Assembly: GCA_023159155.1 (NCBI GenBank)
Contig: JAJNNX010000002.1
Span: 186,001 to 250,000 of the forward strand
Source of the DNA: Ustulina deusta
Taxonomy: Eukaryota > Ascomycota > Sordariomycetes > Xylariales > Xylariaceae
Length of the DNA: 64,000 nucleotides
Reading direction: 5' to 3'
A program made the position numbers and the translations under genes. Positions 46,025 to 58,797 of the stretch are shown in pieces. The notes below the pieces were generated by a model. It was given only the letters and a program-made list of their open reading frames with translations. It had not been told where the DNA came from and did not search any database. Positions within the stretch are counted from its first letter, which is position 1, and each line of letters begins with the position of its first letter.

Positions 46025-46695
46025 TCATTTCTTCTTTCCCTTGCCAACCTTTCCCTTTCTCCTCGCCTCTTTGTCTTCACGTTCCTTCTTCTCGTCCACC
46101 TCGACCAACCAGTCCTGCTGGACCATGCCCTTCTCTCTCCGGTCGATGCGGCCGTCCTTGTTAAAGCCCCAGGTCTTCTCCCACTGGCCCGTCTCCTCGT
46201 TGTACTTCTGCGACCGCATCCGCCGCTGCTCGCGCGTCTTGGGCTTGATGCCCCGCTTGGCGGCAAACTGCTCCCATTTCGTGGGCGCCTTGGCCTCGGG
46301 CAACGGCTTCTCGCGCGGCAGGGCGGTGCTCGGGGCCGGCAGAGAGAGGAGGACGCCTTGCGGCGTCGAGGAGATGGGGCAGGTCGTTAGGAGCTGATCT
46401 GCGGGGGGCCGGGGGGCATTAGCTGGGTATTCGAGAGAGAAAAAGGTAGGGGAGGAGAGAGCGGAAAGGAAAAGAGACGAGCCGTACTTATTAGACCTTG
46501 TGCGCCGTCGCGTGCTGTCGCGATCAGCTGCGCTTCGAGCGGGTCGACGCCCATGGACGACGTCGCGGCGGGTGTCGATGTGGTTATGGGGTTTTCGTCG
46601 TGCGCGAGCAGGAGGCCTAGGTCGAAGGCGTATGGTGTTGGCCGTTCGACGGCTACCTCGAGTTTTGCTCTCGTCTTTGCTGTTGGGAGAGCCAT
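46025..46695 (-). CDS. RRS1: Ribosome biogenesis regulatory protein RRS1
   Basis: Exons 46695-46488 and 46398-46025; 193 residues, near the yeast size of 203. RRS1 works with RPF2 to load 5S RNP (5S rRNA, L5, L11) into pre-60S particles in the nucleolus. Conserved blocks: PYAFDLGLLLAHDENP at the N-terminus, LINQLLTTCPISSTPQGVLL across the splice junction, TKWEQFAAKRGIKPKTREQ, and a Lys/Arg-rich tail ending GKGKKK. The 89-nt intron lies exactly where the family motif is interrupted, with the acceptor CCGCAG. The frame is open upstream of the ATG but the extra sequence is not family-like. Confidence 0.93.
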
Positions 46696-47209
46696 CGTGG
46701 TTGATGTCGTAATGGCTGGCGCGGATTGTTCGGTTGCGCCAATTCCAACGTCCCTTCGGCGATTGTTTTTGTTGAAGCTTGTTGGCGGATTGTTCGAGTT
46801 TGGTGATTGTTGCGGTTGTAGATGGCTGCAGGTTGGTGATGGTATATATATGGACGAGAGAAAGTCCAATGGCTTTGAAGCTGCGCTGGTCGTTTTTTTG
46901 GCGGGACCTCGTAATCGATAAAAGGCCTGCTGCATCTGCAGTGCCCGCCAAGACGCCTGCTGTAGAGAGGGTTACCGCTTCGGAGCACTAATTTCTCCGC
47001 CAGGTATGCCCACTGTCGTTTGTTCACTCACCTGCAACTCTGGCGATCCTCTATCTACAGTAACCTGGAAAATTTACTGGGCCCGCCTTGTCGGTAACCC
47101 CCATCCATTTGGTGAAGCTGTATTTACCTAACCCAGGAGGTCATGTTCACCTCTTCAACACCACACTCGCCCACTCTCCCACGCCAATTCGTTCTAGGTA
47201 ATTAGGCCA
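46696..47209. promoter_or_regulatory. Divergent promoter of RRS1 and mS29
   Basis: A 514-bp spacer between two outward-facing start codons of a cytosolic ribosome assembly factor and a mitoribosomal protein. Shared control is possible but no specific element stands out. Confidence 0.5.
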
Positions 47210-48670
47210 ATGGCAAGTGCGAATTGCTGGAGGTGCCTGGCCCGGCCCTCGCAGCGGCTACTGCTTGCGTCTGCTTCTATAGCCGCCTCTGCACCGACCT
47301 CCGCTGCGTTCACGACATCAGCGCACCTCGCCAAGGTCGATGAGCCCTCGTCGAAGCATATCCGTACCGGCAGGAGACTCACCCTGGGAAGAAAGAAGCG
47401 GACCCCGGATAAGACCAAGCCTCCACTTACCGGCGAGCGAAAGGCCTTCCGCAAGCGCATCCAGCTGAGCAACGACAACGCCCTCGCCGTCCCGGGTCTC
47501 GCCCGCTTGTCCCCCGAGAATGCCGTGGATCCCGATTCGGTTGGCAAGATCTTCGGTATCCCCGCCGAGCTGATCGACCAGTTGAGGGCCTGTGAGGCTT
47601 TCAAGTCCAGCCAGAACTGGAACTTGTTTCGGTCCCCGCACACGCTTGTTCGGAAGGAGACGGTAGACTTGGCGAAGCAGATGGCGGACGCTGTCGAGAA
47701 TAAGCAGACCCTGAGATTGGTGGTTACCGGGAATAGAGGGTCGGGGAAGAGCATACTTGGCCTCCAAGCTCTCGCCACCGGAATCTTGAACAATTGGGTG
47801 GTCATCAATATACCCGAAGGTGCGGCATATGCTCTGTAAGGCGGATCATGGATGATACAAGGCTGACCGTGTTCCTCTATAGGACAAGAATTAACAACCG
47901 CGGCGACTGAATACTCCGCGATACCCAACTCGGAAATGTTCTCACAGCCTGTCTATAATGTAAAGCTCATGCAGGCTATTTACCAGACAAATCACTCGGT
48001 TCTGGCACAACACAAGGTCCAGCTGGACCATATGCATCTGCCCATCTCCGTGACACGTAACATGACGCTAGCTGGTCTCCTCAATGCGACCAAGGAGCCC
48101 GACTTCGCCTGGCCCGTCTTCCAGTCCTTCTGGAAAGAGCTGCTCCTTCCCGGCCGCCCGCCGATCCTCTTCTCTCTCGACGGCCTCGGCCACATCATGC
48201 GCCTTAGCGAGTACCGGTCTCCCGCCTTTGAGCTGATCCATAGTCACGACCTATCTCTTGTGCGCATGTATACCGATGCGCTAGGCGGCAAGACGGAGTT
48301 TCCCAACGGTGCCGCCATCCTCGGCGTGACGTCCAAGGGTAACGCCCCCATACTCCCCTCCGTCGAGAAGGCGATCGCCCAAGCGGCAGCCGCGCAGAAG
48401 GGCGAAGAGATCCCGAGCCGGGACCCCTTCCGCAAGTACGATGAGCGCGTCTTCGACTCTCTACGGGGTGTCAAGGTGCTGGATGTCCAAGGCGTCTCGA
48501 AGACAGAGGCCCGCGCGCTCATGGAATATTGGGCTGCTAGCGGCATCCTGCTCTCGCGCATCGACGAGAAGAGCGTCAGCACGAATTGGATCCTCGCTGG
48601 TGGCGGCGTGTTAGCCGAGATGGAGCGCGTTGCGTTCGAAGACTTACGCGCGACGATGACGACGCAATGA
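47210..48670 (+). CDS. RSM23: Mitochondrial small ribosomal subunit protein mS29 (DAP3 family)
   Basis: Exons 47210-47819 and 47883-48670; 465 residues. It is the GTP-binding protein of the mitoribosomal small subunit head. The N-terminus is a clear presequence (Arg, Ala, Ser, no acids until ~40), followed by a P-loop GNRGSGKS (about 174-181), the LFSLDGLGHIMR segment as a Walker B-like region, and a winged-helix-like end. The 63-nt intron splits the motif IPEGQELTTAATEYS and restores it on joining. It is divergently paired with RRS1. Confidence 0.93.
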
Positions 48671-49027
48671 CGATAAAGGAGCTAGTCCGATGAGAAAAAA
48701 AAAATATATATATATATATATATACTAGTGCCGCTGTATGGAAGGGTCGGGCTGTAAGCTGATAGCTAGCTGCTGTATCATTGCATATTGTATATTGTAG
48801 AATACCATCGCATTAGTACCCATCCAAACCCATTCTTGTGTAACCACTTATCGACTTGCTTTCCAGACGACCAAGTTCTCTGGGTGTGGAGCTCCGGTCT
48901 TTGGGATGACCTTAAAGCCATGTCTCTTCTGACATCTAAGTGCCAAGATAGTATTCGGCTTACGAGTCTAAGCAAATCAATAGGCAGGCATATGGAGCAG
49001 TGAATGGAAAGAATGTTTACGTCGGGG

Positions 49028-49058
<31 letters not shown>

Positions 49059-49319
49059 GGTAATTACCATCATCTCTTCATCCCGTCTTGCTGTATGTAT
49101 TTACAGACCAGATAGCGACTCCCAAAGTCAACGTGAACGCTCGTAATCCTCAAACTCTAGATTGTCATCTCCACGGTGGATAATCTCTCTCGCCTCTTTG
49201 CTTCCGCGATTCCACACATCGTGAACGAAAATACGGACCCCAGGCCTCCAAAAACGCCCATGTCGAAGTGCCTAATAAGAAGAAATTGGGGGGGCGAAAA
49301 AGAAAAAGAAGAGGCTTTT
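48671..49319. other. Convergent spacer with AT and TTTTTA repeats
   Basis: Contains the 3' ends of mS29 and MCM7. A run of about ten AT units follows a poly-A tract near 48696-48724, and a TTTTTA/TTTTA run lies near 49027-49060. No gene seen. Confidence 0.55.
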
Positions 49320-52121
49320 CTACTCGTCCTCGTCCCCCGCGCCGTCGTTGGCTGTGATGAATACTAGCCTGCTGCCGTTGCCTGCTGTTTGCCAGACCTG
49401 TTTTCGAGAATCAGTTCATGGTTCATTCTATTTCCGGACGACGCGGAGAGCATAAAGAGAGTTTAAAAAAAAGGGGGTGGAGACATGTATGAAACAAATC
49501 GATGAAGAGGGGGATGAAGAGGGGGAACGGGTGAAACTCACATCTAGACTCGTGTACTCCTCCAACGCACTGAGCCACTGATCCTCCGTGAACCCCTTGG
49601 CCAGGACGCGCTCCCGAACCTTGCGCATGCTGAGCTCGACGGTGCCCTCCTCGTCTTCGTCGTCATCGGCGGCGCGACATGCCCCGCTGTCTGCGAGCGC
49701 CTTGACGAGGTTGTAGATCCTGCTTGCGGCGTTGAGCGTCCGTCGGCCACCTGTGCCCTCGTGGGCGGCCAGACTCTCCTTCGAGCACTCGACGAGGCGC
49801 AGCGCCTCGTCTACGTCGTCTTGGGAGACCTCGCTGGCGAATTGTAGGCGAGCCAGCGCCTGTGCGAGACGCACGACACCTAAGAGGGTACGAGGTGTAG
49901 TGTGGCTGAACTGCTTGTTCCTCTTCTCGGCGCGGTGTTGGGCGTCGCGCAGCCGCACGTATGTCTTTGTTAGGTACTCTGTCACGGACTCGGGAACCGT
50001 TGGACGATAGGTGCGTGCTTGCGCGACGTAGGCGCGGACTTCATGTGGCGTGAATACGACGCTGGCTGCCGGTGCGGTGTCCCCGTTTGCGTTTGCGCTT
50101 GTGGCGTACAGATCCGGGTGCTTGTTGTGCATGTGCACGTAAGCTACGTGCTTGGCGAGCTGGGCGTCGCTCTCGCGGCTAGGTGTATCGAGAAGGAGGA
50201 ACAAGATATCGAAACGAGAAAGGAGAGCAGCGGGCAGGTTGATGTTCTCGACTGGTGAGATGCGAGGGTTGTAACGGCCGTAGAGAGGGTTGGCGGCCGC
50301 CAGGATTGATGTCCTCGCGTTGAGGGTCGTTGAGATGCCTGCCTTGGAAATGGATATGGTTTGTTGTTCCATTACTTCGTGGATAGCTGTTCTGTCGTTG
50401 TCGTCCATCTTGTCAAACTCATCAATGCAGCAGATGCCGTTGTCAGCCAAAACCAGAGCACCTCCCTCCAAGACCATTTCCTCTGTCACAGGATCACGCA
50501 TAACAGCTGCGGTGAGACCGACCCCGCTAGATCCACGACCAGAAGTGTAGACACCGCGAGGCGCGACCTTGGAGATATACTTTAATAGCTGAGATTTAGC
50601 GACACCAGGGTCACCCATCAAACAGATATTAATATCACCACGAATGCGCATACCGTCACCCATTGCTTTTGTAACACCCCCGACAAGAAGAAGCAACAAA
50701 GCTTTCTTGACGTCCAGATGCCCGAAAATTTCGGGGGCAATAGACTTCGCTAGCATCTCATACACGGTGCCTGATTGATTAAAAGCGCTGATGCGTCGTA
50801 AAAGCTTGTCATCGATGATCATTTCGTCATAGGCCTTCTTGTGCTGTACGATGTGGTGAGCTTCCACGTAGGTATCTGTCAATAATCCAGCTCGCATCGC
50901 CTTGAAGCCAGTATACGGCGTCGGTAGGAAGACGCCAGAGATATCCACAACATCACCAGGGTTCACTTTTCGCACTGCACTACCGTAGCACATGATGGTT
51001 AGAGTCCGGGGAATTTGGCCAATGGGCACCTGTTCTGCCATCTCCTGAATCTTGATCTCTTGAAAGGGTAGGAACTTGGAGGCACGAGAGGACTGGAAGA
51101 GTTGACCCCTTGACTGGTTCGCCTTGCACACCGCCGACGGGCAGCTCGTGAGAGGCGCATATTGCTTGTCGTTGACTGGCTGGAAAATTTCGCAGCCGCA
51201 ACGATCACAGGTGTATGCGCCGACCTGGACCATCGGCTTGACATCTGATACTCGAGTGGCAATGCCTCGGACAGTAATGAGGTGGCCCAGATGCTCGCCC
51301 CTCACTTGTCGCACGGCGAGCGCCTTGATTGGCTTGCTTCCATCCGATGTCCTTGGTTTGAAAACGAGGGTGTAACGGCGAGTCAGTTGCGCGGGAAAGG
51401 TGTTCTCGGCCAGCTCAGGGTCATTGCTGTTAGCAGCGGCCTCGAGAAGATCGCGATTGCGGGCTTGTCTTCGCTCCATGATAACATCCAGAACGTCGTC
51501 TTTGAACCTGAAAGCCGTAGTCAGCACGTGTCGGAAGGGATAGTGTTGCGGGCCGTTCCGTACGTGACGCCCGTGGTGGGCGCAGGCATCTTGTTGTCGA
51601 TGGCCCTCGATACGATTTCGACGTAATGCTTCGTGTTCGCTTCGATGGACTCGACCAGCTTGAGCCCCTCGCTCGTGTCATTTTCATACTTTCGCGCGAG
51701 TTAGCAGGCGGCGTTTGCAGCGGAAAAGCAAGAGACTTGCAGTGACCAGATCGTCTAATTCGACCAGGACCTCGTCAATTGACCGGTCCGCGAGTTTCTG
51801 CATCATGTCGATATATTTGTGCGTCGGTTGCTTCGAAGCAGCCTTGTCCCTCCGCCGTCGCTCGTGCGCGTCGTCATCGTCGTCCATGAAATCATATTCG
51901 TCGCTTAAGTCATCCTCATCGATGTTGATCTGGCCAATGGCATGCGTCAAGCTCTGCTCGGGCGATGTTTTGAACTTCCCCAGGAAGTTCTCGAAGGCAG
52001 CTGCGAGACTTGATGGTCAGCCACCGAGCAACAAGGCATGGCAAGTAAATAAACAAATCAAGAGACTCGCACCTTGTTGCGCCTCGTAGTTGACGATGTT
52101 CCGATATTGTAAAAGCGCCAT
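49320..52121 (-). CDS. MCM7: DNA replication licensing factor MCM7
   Basis: Exons 52121-52073, 52000-51747, 51688-51564, 51507-49542 and 49397-49320; 823 residues. It is one subunit of the MCM2-7 replicative helicase. The N-terminal domain carries a C4 zinc finger (CDRCGCEIF ... CPSAVC), and the AAA+ core has Walker A GDPGVAKS (about 441-448), Walker [10 protein letters not shown] and the arginine finger LSRFD. A winged-helix C-terminus follows; the last 26-codon exon begins VWQTAGNG and ends in an acidic tail. The 144-nt last intron would otherwise be read through with low-complexity sequence. One donor (GTCACT at 51746) is non-consensus but is the only one that keeps frame with [11 protein letters not shown]. 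Three CGCG boxes lie ~170-200 bp upstream. Confidence 0.95.
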
Positions 52122-53372
52122 GGCAATTGTCTTTACCGTCTCGTCCAAACCAAAGCTTCTTGGTATCCTAGCGTGGGATAGTTGTGGAATTGCGGCAGAA
52201 TCGAGTGTAGGCGCTGCGATAATCTGTCTGCAATGGATCGGGCGACCTGACAAACAAGCGAGGGGAGGCTGGAAGCGCCTAACCGGGACACGCGCTTGAA
52301 CGCGACTTTTCGCGTACCCTCACCAGCCACAGTCATTTAAACTTGAATGCCCCACACTAAGCCTCAGTTCCATTTCCAGGACTCTTTAGGTCCATATTTT
52401 AGCCTATCGGCATCAAATGCCTCGGTTCCTAAGGGTAGGAGAGGTACCTAACCGCACCCAAACTTGCAGCGCGCAGTAAATGAGGTACTTGAGCAACAGG
52501 TTGTAGAAATTTCGACTTTGAAAAGCTTTTAAACAATAAGATAAACGTTTATTAATTTATAAATTATCGATTAACAAATCATTAACCGTTGTTTCTATGT
52601 TTGAGGTTGTATTGTTAACCAGCATTTATACTCTATCGCCGCTTTGCTGAGGTATATACTACTCAGGCACGGCTCATGACACCCACGTCAAATGCCTAGG
52701 TCATGACCAAATCCCTCAGGAGTAATTCCAAAAAGGGAATAAGAACAATACGCAATACATGAATACCCCAATTATTGGTGGCTGAATAACCCAAGTACAT
52801 TGTGTGACAATATCCCAATGCTGTAGGCGTAAGGCTGAGTATAGCAGCAAGTGCCGAGGCGAGTGGCCGCGCGAGACGGCGTCGGTGGCTCAAAAATGAT
52901 TCTAGGTGTTATGCCTCCTACAACCATCCTGCCTCAAAGACCTTCCTGGTGTCAGGTGAAATCCTGATTTGTGTGGAAGGTGCAAGATTGGGGGCTGTGC
53001 GGGCGCTGCGGATCACCAGATCAAGCGGGCAGCTTTCTCACCTATTAGAATGATATGTACAACCCCAGCTGCATGAGCCAAAACTCGGCCTCAGCCACAT
53101 CTTTCTTGTCCATATCTAATAGCTCACGGGAAAGTGCCGTCGCTGTATCCAGCCTGCTGTAGCCTGCCTGACAAACTGAAATCATCATGGTCCATGGAAG
53201 CCTGAGCGGATCGCAAACCCGTGGATCATCACGCGACCCCCATACCAGGAAGTCCAGATCTCACGCAATTTAAGCTAAGAGCGGCGGATGGAAGCGAGTG
53301 ACTGCTGCTCACAGACCGTGTCCTTGTTGAAAAATAAGCCAATCTTGACAAAACCTATGACGCCTGGCAGGA
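52122..53372. other. Spacer upstream of MCM7
   Basis: Left end is the MCM7 promoter. An AT-rich patch lies at 52500-52640. The right end is the 3' flank of the DUF3433 gene. A 65-codon frame at 52696-52893 has no ATG. No gene supported. Confidence 0.5.
52291..52314. promoter_or_regulatory. Three CGCG boxes at 10-bp spacing (MBF/E2F-like)
   Basis: CGCG cores start at 52291, 52301 and 52311, each preceded by A or T, exactly one helical turn apart. They lie 170-193 bp upstream of the MCM7 ATG. MBF (Swi6/Mbp1) recognises ACGCGT-like MCB elements in G1/S promoters, and MCM genes are known targets in yeasts. Function here is inferred. Confidence 0.5.
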
Positions 53373-56300
53373 TTACCGCGGTATCAGTGAATCCTGCTCA
53401 GAGGTCAAAGGCCTGTGGTAAGTATCTTCCATAAAATAGTCCGAGAATGGCCTCTCGTCCACACTGAGGTCGATCGAAGGAGCAATACTGGACATCCCAG
53501 TCTCCGAAGGGAAACGAGGCTTCGCCTGGGAACCAACGGGCATCAGGAAGGGCAATTCGTGAGCCTCTACGCCCTGCTGGTCAGCTGTGCGTCCGCGATG
53601 GCGAACCTGACCTGGCTTGCAGAGCGGGGATACGCCACTTTGAGATTCGATAGAAGGAGCCAAATATGCATCCTCCGGTTGATGCCGTGACGCGGAGCTG
53701 GGCGTAGTATCCATGGCACCAATTGAGTTGTCCTTTTTCAATTGCGTGGTATCGTCATTCAGGAGAGTAGTCACCTCAGGCCCTTCACCCGCAACCTCGA
53801 TACCCCATCTTATTGTACCATTCTTATCGTTGAACCAGCCCAGCCGCACCCTGGTGCTCGGATCGAGCCTGAAGTCTTTGGCGGCCTTCTCCCGGGCGAG
53901 CTTCAGGAGCCGGTGGCTTCCCGCCATAAGGACAGCTATCTCGGCAATGCTATTGATCCGTCTCAGGAGCACGGTAGGATACCTTCGGGATGCGATCGTC
54001 AAAGTCACCCCTACGAGGATCAAATAAGCCAGTATCAACAGGCAAATCCACGCTGCGGGTTTAGAAATCTTCAGCAGTTCCACCGAGCGAGATATATGCG
54101 TGGCGACTGTCCCGTTGACAGGCGCCACATAGGCTTCTGAGCTCTTGTTGGCCGGTCCGTCGAGGTCGTCAGGGAGTTTTTCTCCGGGCGATTGGAACAC
54201 ATATCCACCAGTAGTGAAAGAAACGTTATTGCTAGCAAAATTCTGAAACAGAGCCGTGAATGTCTGCTGGGCTGTGCGCTTTAGTATTTCCAAGTCGAGG
54301 AGCGCTTCGTGGTCGTAATTCACGAGAGATAGCATGGAGTAGGTCATCAAGTCGACATTCAGACCAGGCTGCCGAATGTTAAATGTTTGATCGTCAATAC
54401 TTTCGGATGCTGTGTAGAGATAATGTAGATTGGTGCCTTGAACCTCCTCTAGATCTGCCGCGCCAAGAAGTGCAGTAAGGAAAAGGATACCGTGAGAGGT
54501 TGTGATATTGATAGCGAAGCCAGATACCGTCTCATTGTACTTGTGCTGTTTGAAATCGTTAGACCATGCATGGCCATCGGGTCGTGGCTCGCCATGAAGT
54601 GCAAAATCGACAACACGACCATCAGCCGCATCGACTGTGACCGTCGCATTCGCTGTCTCAATGATAGGCATGCAATTCAGAGCAGCCATCCGAGGCTTCT
54701 CGGCCCACATAAGTCTAGGCATGCATCCAAAGGTGGGCAGGATACCGCAATAGCCCTCCACGGGTAGACCATGAACCCATTTCACCGTGAAGTTCGCTGG
54801 CCAAGTTCCGGCGAAATCGGGGTAAAACGAGCCATTCTGCAGATTTGGTGACCAATATCCCACTGAGCCTGGGCCTATCTGCCCGTTGGTCTTGTTTTGG
54901 CAGCATTGAAACCTTTTATTGTTCGCGAAGAATGTCGTGTAGTTCCCCTGGTCGTCGGGTTGTCGGTCGAGGTAGAGCAAGGCATTGTCTCCAACATCAG
55001 ACAACCCAAGCTCAAAGCCGCGAGACAAGGCTGTCGTGCTCGTTTCTTTGTCCCATTGCGTAGCGTTGTTCAGATCCCATTCAGTGAGCCAGGTCTTGCT
55101 ATCTTCCAGGTCCAAGTGTTCGTGTGGAGAGCACTCGAGCCGCGCACGGATTGCCGAAGTATCTACAGTAGCGTTCATTGAATGTTTCGGCACCGGCGCT
55201 TGGTTTCCCGTGTTCTGAAGCGTTGTTGGAGGCACAATAGATAGGTCGTACGGAACGAAGCTCCAACCTCCCGAACTCCACGGCGGCTCCGATCCGTTCA
55301 GGGAAGTTTGTACTGCTGCGCCGTATATCCATGACGTCCTCATGTTGTCGAACAGTTCTGAAAGAAGACTTTGCTTATAATTGCCCGCATGGCTCGTGAA
55401 CTGCTGCGTCCCAGCTGATAGTTGTGGAACATGCCGTAGTTCGAGTTGCCGCGGTACGTCAACTACAGACGGCAATGCTCCACCCTCCCGGGCCCAGAGG
55501 GATGACATCGCAATAGTGACTGGTGAGGTCAGAACAAGGGGGACGTGATCACAGGAAAGGTGCAATTCAACTTACGTATCTCCGATAGAAAGGCACCGGT
55601 GCACACCAGAGCCAATACCCAGTGGCTACGCTTCATTGCCCTATAAGACGCCCACAGTAAATATGAAGAAATGTACGCGATCGACACCCCTTCGGATCCG
55701 GACCTAGTGATCGGTCTTTTCGCAAGAACCAAGTACGGCTGTATCCTCCGAAGCGTCGTGTCAAGCGAACCCCACCAGAGGCCAATACTAACTGCGACGA
55801 TGGTCGTGATAAGTGAGGCTGGGTTCACATCGCCCAGGTCAAGGCCACCGACCGAGATGTCAAAAGCATATACGAAGGCAGTCTGGTATAACCCGACGGC
55901 ATCGGAGTACCAGTAAAGGTACGCTATCGCGGTTAACGTAGTCGAAAGTAAAGAGACTAGTATGATGAACATCCATATCGAGAAGGCATACGATTGCTTG
56001 GCCGGATGAGTAGAATCCAGCGGGGTGTGCTGATATGACCCTTGCTTCTGTGAAGTGGACATATTAGGCAGACCTTCAGGGCCCTCGGGGGTCATGAGAC
56101 GAATTTGGCCTTGACTTAACAGGTACTTTTTCTCCGATAGTGAAACCGCCAACTCCTTTGAAGAAGTATCATGTAAGCTCTCGAGTGATTGTAACGTGCC
56201 CGCTTCGCTTGAGATAAGTTTTGCGACGCGGATTGGCGGTGCTGGGTCCACAAAGAGCCCCAGCGGCCGCCTGGAGAGCCGCGTGGTGATGAGAACGGTA

Positions 56301-58078
56301 GACAACAAAAGGATTTGTAGGAATAGGGAGACTTCCAATACAATGGCCACAGAAGATACCACTACCACTCGCCGTCTCGTGTCTACGATAGTCCCAGCTG
56401 TCTTGATTGTATCGCCATCGGATGCTGTGCCAAAGACATCACGGAGTAGCTCGCCGAAAAATCGCCGCTTGACACGCCCAAGATTCTGGATGAAGGAGGC
56501 GTCAGTTACCATTTTCTCCGGAGAAAAGTCGTATAGAGCCGACAAAAGGATAGCCGGGCCCGAAGCGAAAGCACGTTGGCTTTTCAAGGGCTTCTTCAGA
56601 TGTATGCTCCAGTTCGTGTTGTTGAGGAAAACGCCCTGAAATGAGGACAAGTCTGCCACGGTACTGGGGATTAGCTTCCGGATTGACGAATACTCGAGCT
56701 CATCTATCTCAACCAAGGAACCGCTTTTTGAAAGGGTCACGGTGACGCTTGGATCCCCCATGTAATAGTTCGTTTTACAAGCTTGGCCGATGACCGTAGC
56801 ATTTGCCGCTGTCGCCTGACCCAACGGCTTGGAAAGGAAGGTAATTTCGTCTTGCGTACACCCGCCGATGCCGAATGGGCTATCCCAGCCCGAAGTAAAG
56901 TCGGTGACATTGATGTTGCGCAAGGCAGACCACACTGCTCCGCCAGATGCAGATAGGTCGGTCCCATCTGGGAGAGTCAAGTTAAGAGCACATCCGGATG
57001 GAGATAAAAGCCTGACTCTATATGCTGGGACTGTGCTGTTGAATTCAGGGTCAAACCAATCCAGCGGATTCGACTGGACGAGGTCCATTTGCTCACAATT
57101 CATCTCGACGTCAAAGACAGTAGTCTTTGCAGACCACGTCTGTACTGAATCGGATATTATCGGTCCCAATGGCACATTGTCTATTGTTGATGGCCAAAAG
57201 GGCAGCACAGCGTAGCTATCGGTGATCCACGCTGAAGTTGTGACATTCTGAAGAATATTACTCACGGTCCGGAAGTATGTGGTAGCTATCGGGTTAGCTT
57301 GAAGCGGTAGAGCTGACGATATATCAAGCTGAGAAAACGCCACTTTTTCAGTGAAAAGAACATCCTGAGAAACGAGTAACGTCGACGAGAAGGGTGACAC
57401 GATGAGGAAGCTAAACATGAACGCGATAGTCGCACATAGCATGGCCCAGATGGTCTTCTTCGTATGGCGCTTTGGGAGGCTCGCAATCAGGGACTCCCAC
57501 CACGTATCGGCCGTCCACGTGAGGGACAGTTCGGCCGACGCACCGGAAGGTGACGCGAGATTGGCGAATGCTTGTGTTCGTTTGACATCATTGAGCAGTA
57601 TTGACAGAAAAATGCCATGAACGACAGCTAGTAGTGTCGGGGTGAATTTCGAAAGGATTATGATGCTTCTTGACCCATCGTCGGCGACAAGACCCATTTC
57701 GCGCGTTGATATTGCGTGAACAATCACCACCAGGATCTCCAACATGGCAGTGAAAGCGAGTATCAATGTCAGACAGGGCCAACGTAGAGTGTATGGAAGC
57801 CAAGCTGGTGTTGCCGCAAAGCGGCTCGAGTCGGGGCTTCCGCGCACTTCGTTGAGCACGATATCGTCCACTCTCGTGGCCGAGCTTGCTTCGCTATCCC
57901 ATGACGGTGTGGGGATGTACGGAGCACCAGGGGGGAAGTTTTGAGGATGGCGAATTGTGTTACTTCTTGAAGACTGGCAATCGGCTAAGGGGAACTCTTG
58001 TTCAAGATGAATATCTTCCGGTGTATGCGGCAACACTCGATACGAGGAGCGAGGATTCTGAGCGAAGGGTGCATGCAT
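53373..58078 (-). CDS. Large membrane protein with two DUF3433 repeats
   Basis: Exons 58078-55576 and 55519-53373; 1549 residues. Joining over a 56-nt intron (GTAAGT donor) produces LSEILTIAMSSLW, continuous with the second DUF3433 unit. Each unit has hydrophobic helices plus a conserved cytosolic-type stretch: the first near residues 95-210 (FTPTLLAVVHG, DVKRTQAFANLASPSGA), the second near 750-850 (LRRIQPYLVLAK, AMKRSHWVLALV). Between and after them are long Asn-glycosylation-rich (NxS/T) lumenal or extracellular loops with several Cys, and a final helix near residue 1350 before a polar, Ser-rich cytosolic tail. Function of the family is unknown. Without the intron it would be called as two separate genes. 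Confidence 0.82.
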
Positions 58079-58797
58079 GCTGGAATAGCCTCGTCAACGA
58101 GGCGATAATGGTTATGCCTTATTCGGCATGATACTGATTCCGGAGGTAAATTCAGAACCTCAAGCTCTGGCAAAGCGTTGATATATTCGATCAGCAGGGT
58201 TGCTATATTCTTTCGATGGCGAGAAAAGACGGAGCTGGGTGGTGCGACAAGAAGAATAGGAAGCCAGCGGAATAAATCCGCAGGGCGACGGTAAGAGAGG
58301 AATATAGCTGTCGTCCTCCATCAGCACTTGCAGCCAATGCATCATCGATGAAAGCCAAGAGTGCCCTATCGACCGGCTGCATGTGCGGCTCCGAAGTCAA
58401 GGGAAGATTAGGTAGGTAACAAGTGAAACCAGCACACCACCAATGCCCATTTTCTTTCAGGGGAGCCGGCTTATTGTCCGGGTTTTATCAGCTATAGTTG
58501 ATGTCAATAAATGCTATTATCGTAGTTCTTCGTCCCAGAGGAACGAATCGGCCAACTTTTCATCGTCGGCACGCCCTGAAGGATTCCAGGTAGTGTTCGT
58601 CAGTAGGATGCACGTTTGGTTACATCGCATAACCGCCGTCCTATTTAAAGTCACTGTGCTAAGCGTATATGAAACAACCTTGGAAGACCTGGTCCCCCTG
58701 CGGGGCATAAGTAGAAGAGCTATAGGCCAGCCATACAGCCCTACCCATACACACCAACCTAGCCCCACAGAGTGAGACCTAAGTAGCTACTTAGTGC
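58079..58797. other. Spacer upstream of the DUF3433 gene
   Basis: Promoter side of the minus-strand DUF3433 gene. No other gene supported. Confidence 0.45.

Noticed and set aside
46025..46951. 308-codon uninterrupted reading of the RRS1 region
   Set aside because: The N-terminal half in that frame is not RRS1-like; the spliced model from 46695 restores the family sequence exactly at the junction.
52696..52893. 65-codon minus-strand frame with a signal-peptide-like N-terminus
   Set aside because: The frame starts with TTG, not ATG, and has no supporting exon or homology I can recognise.
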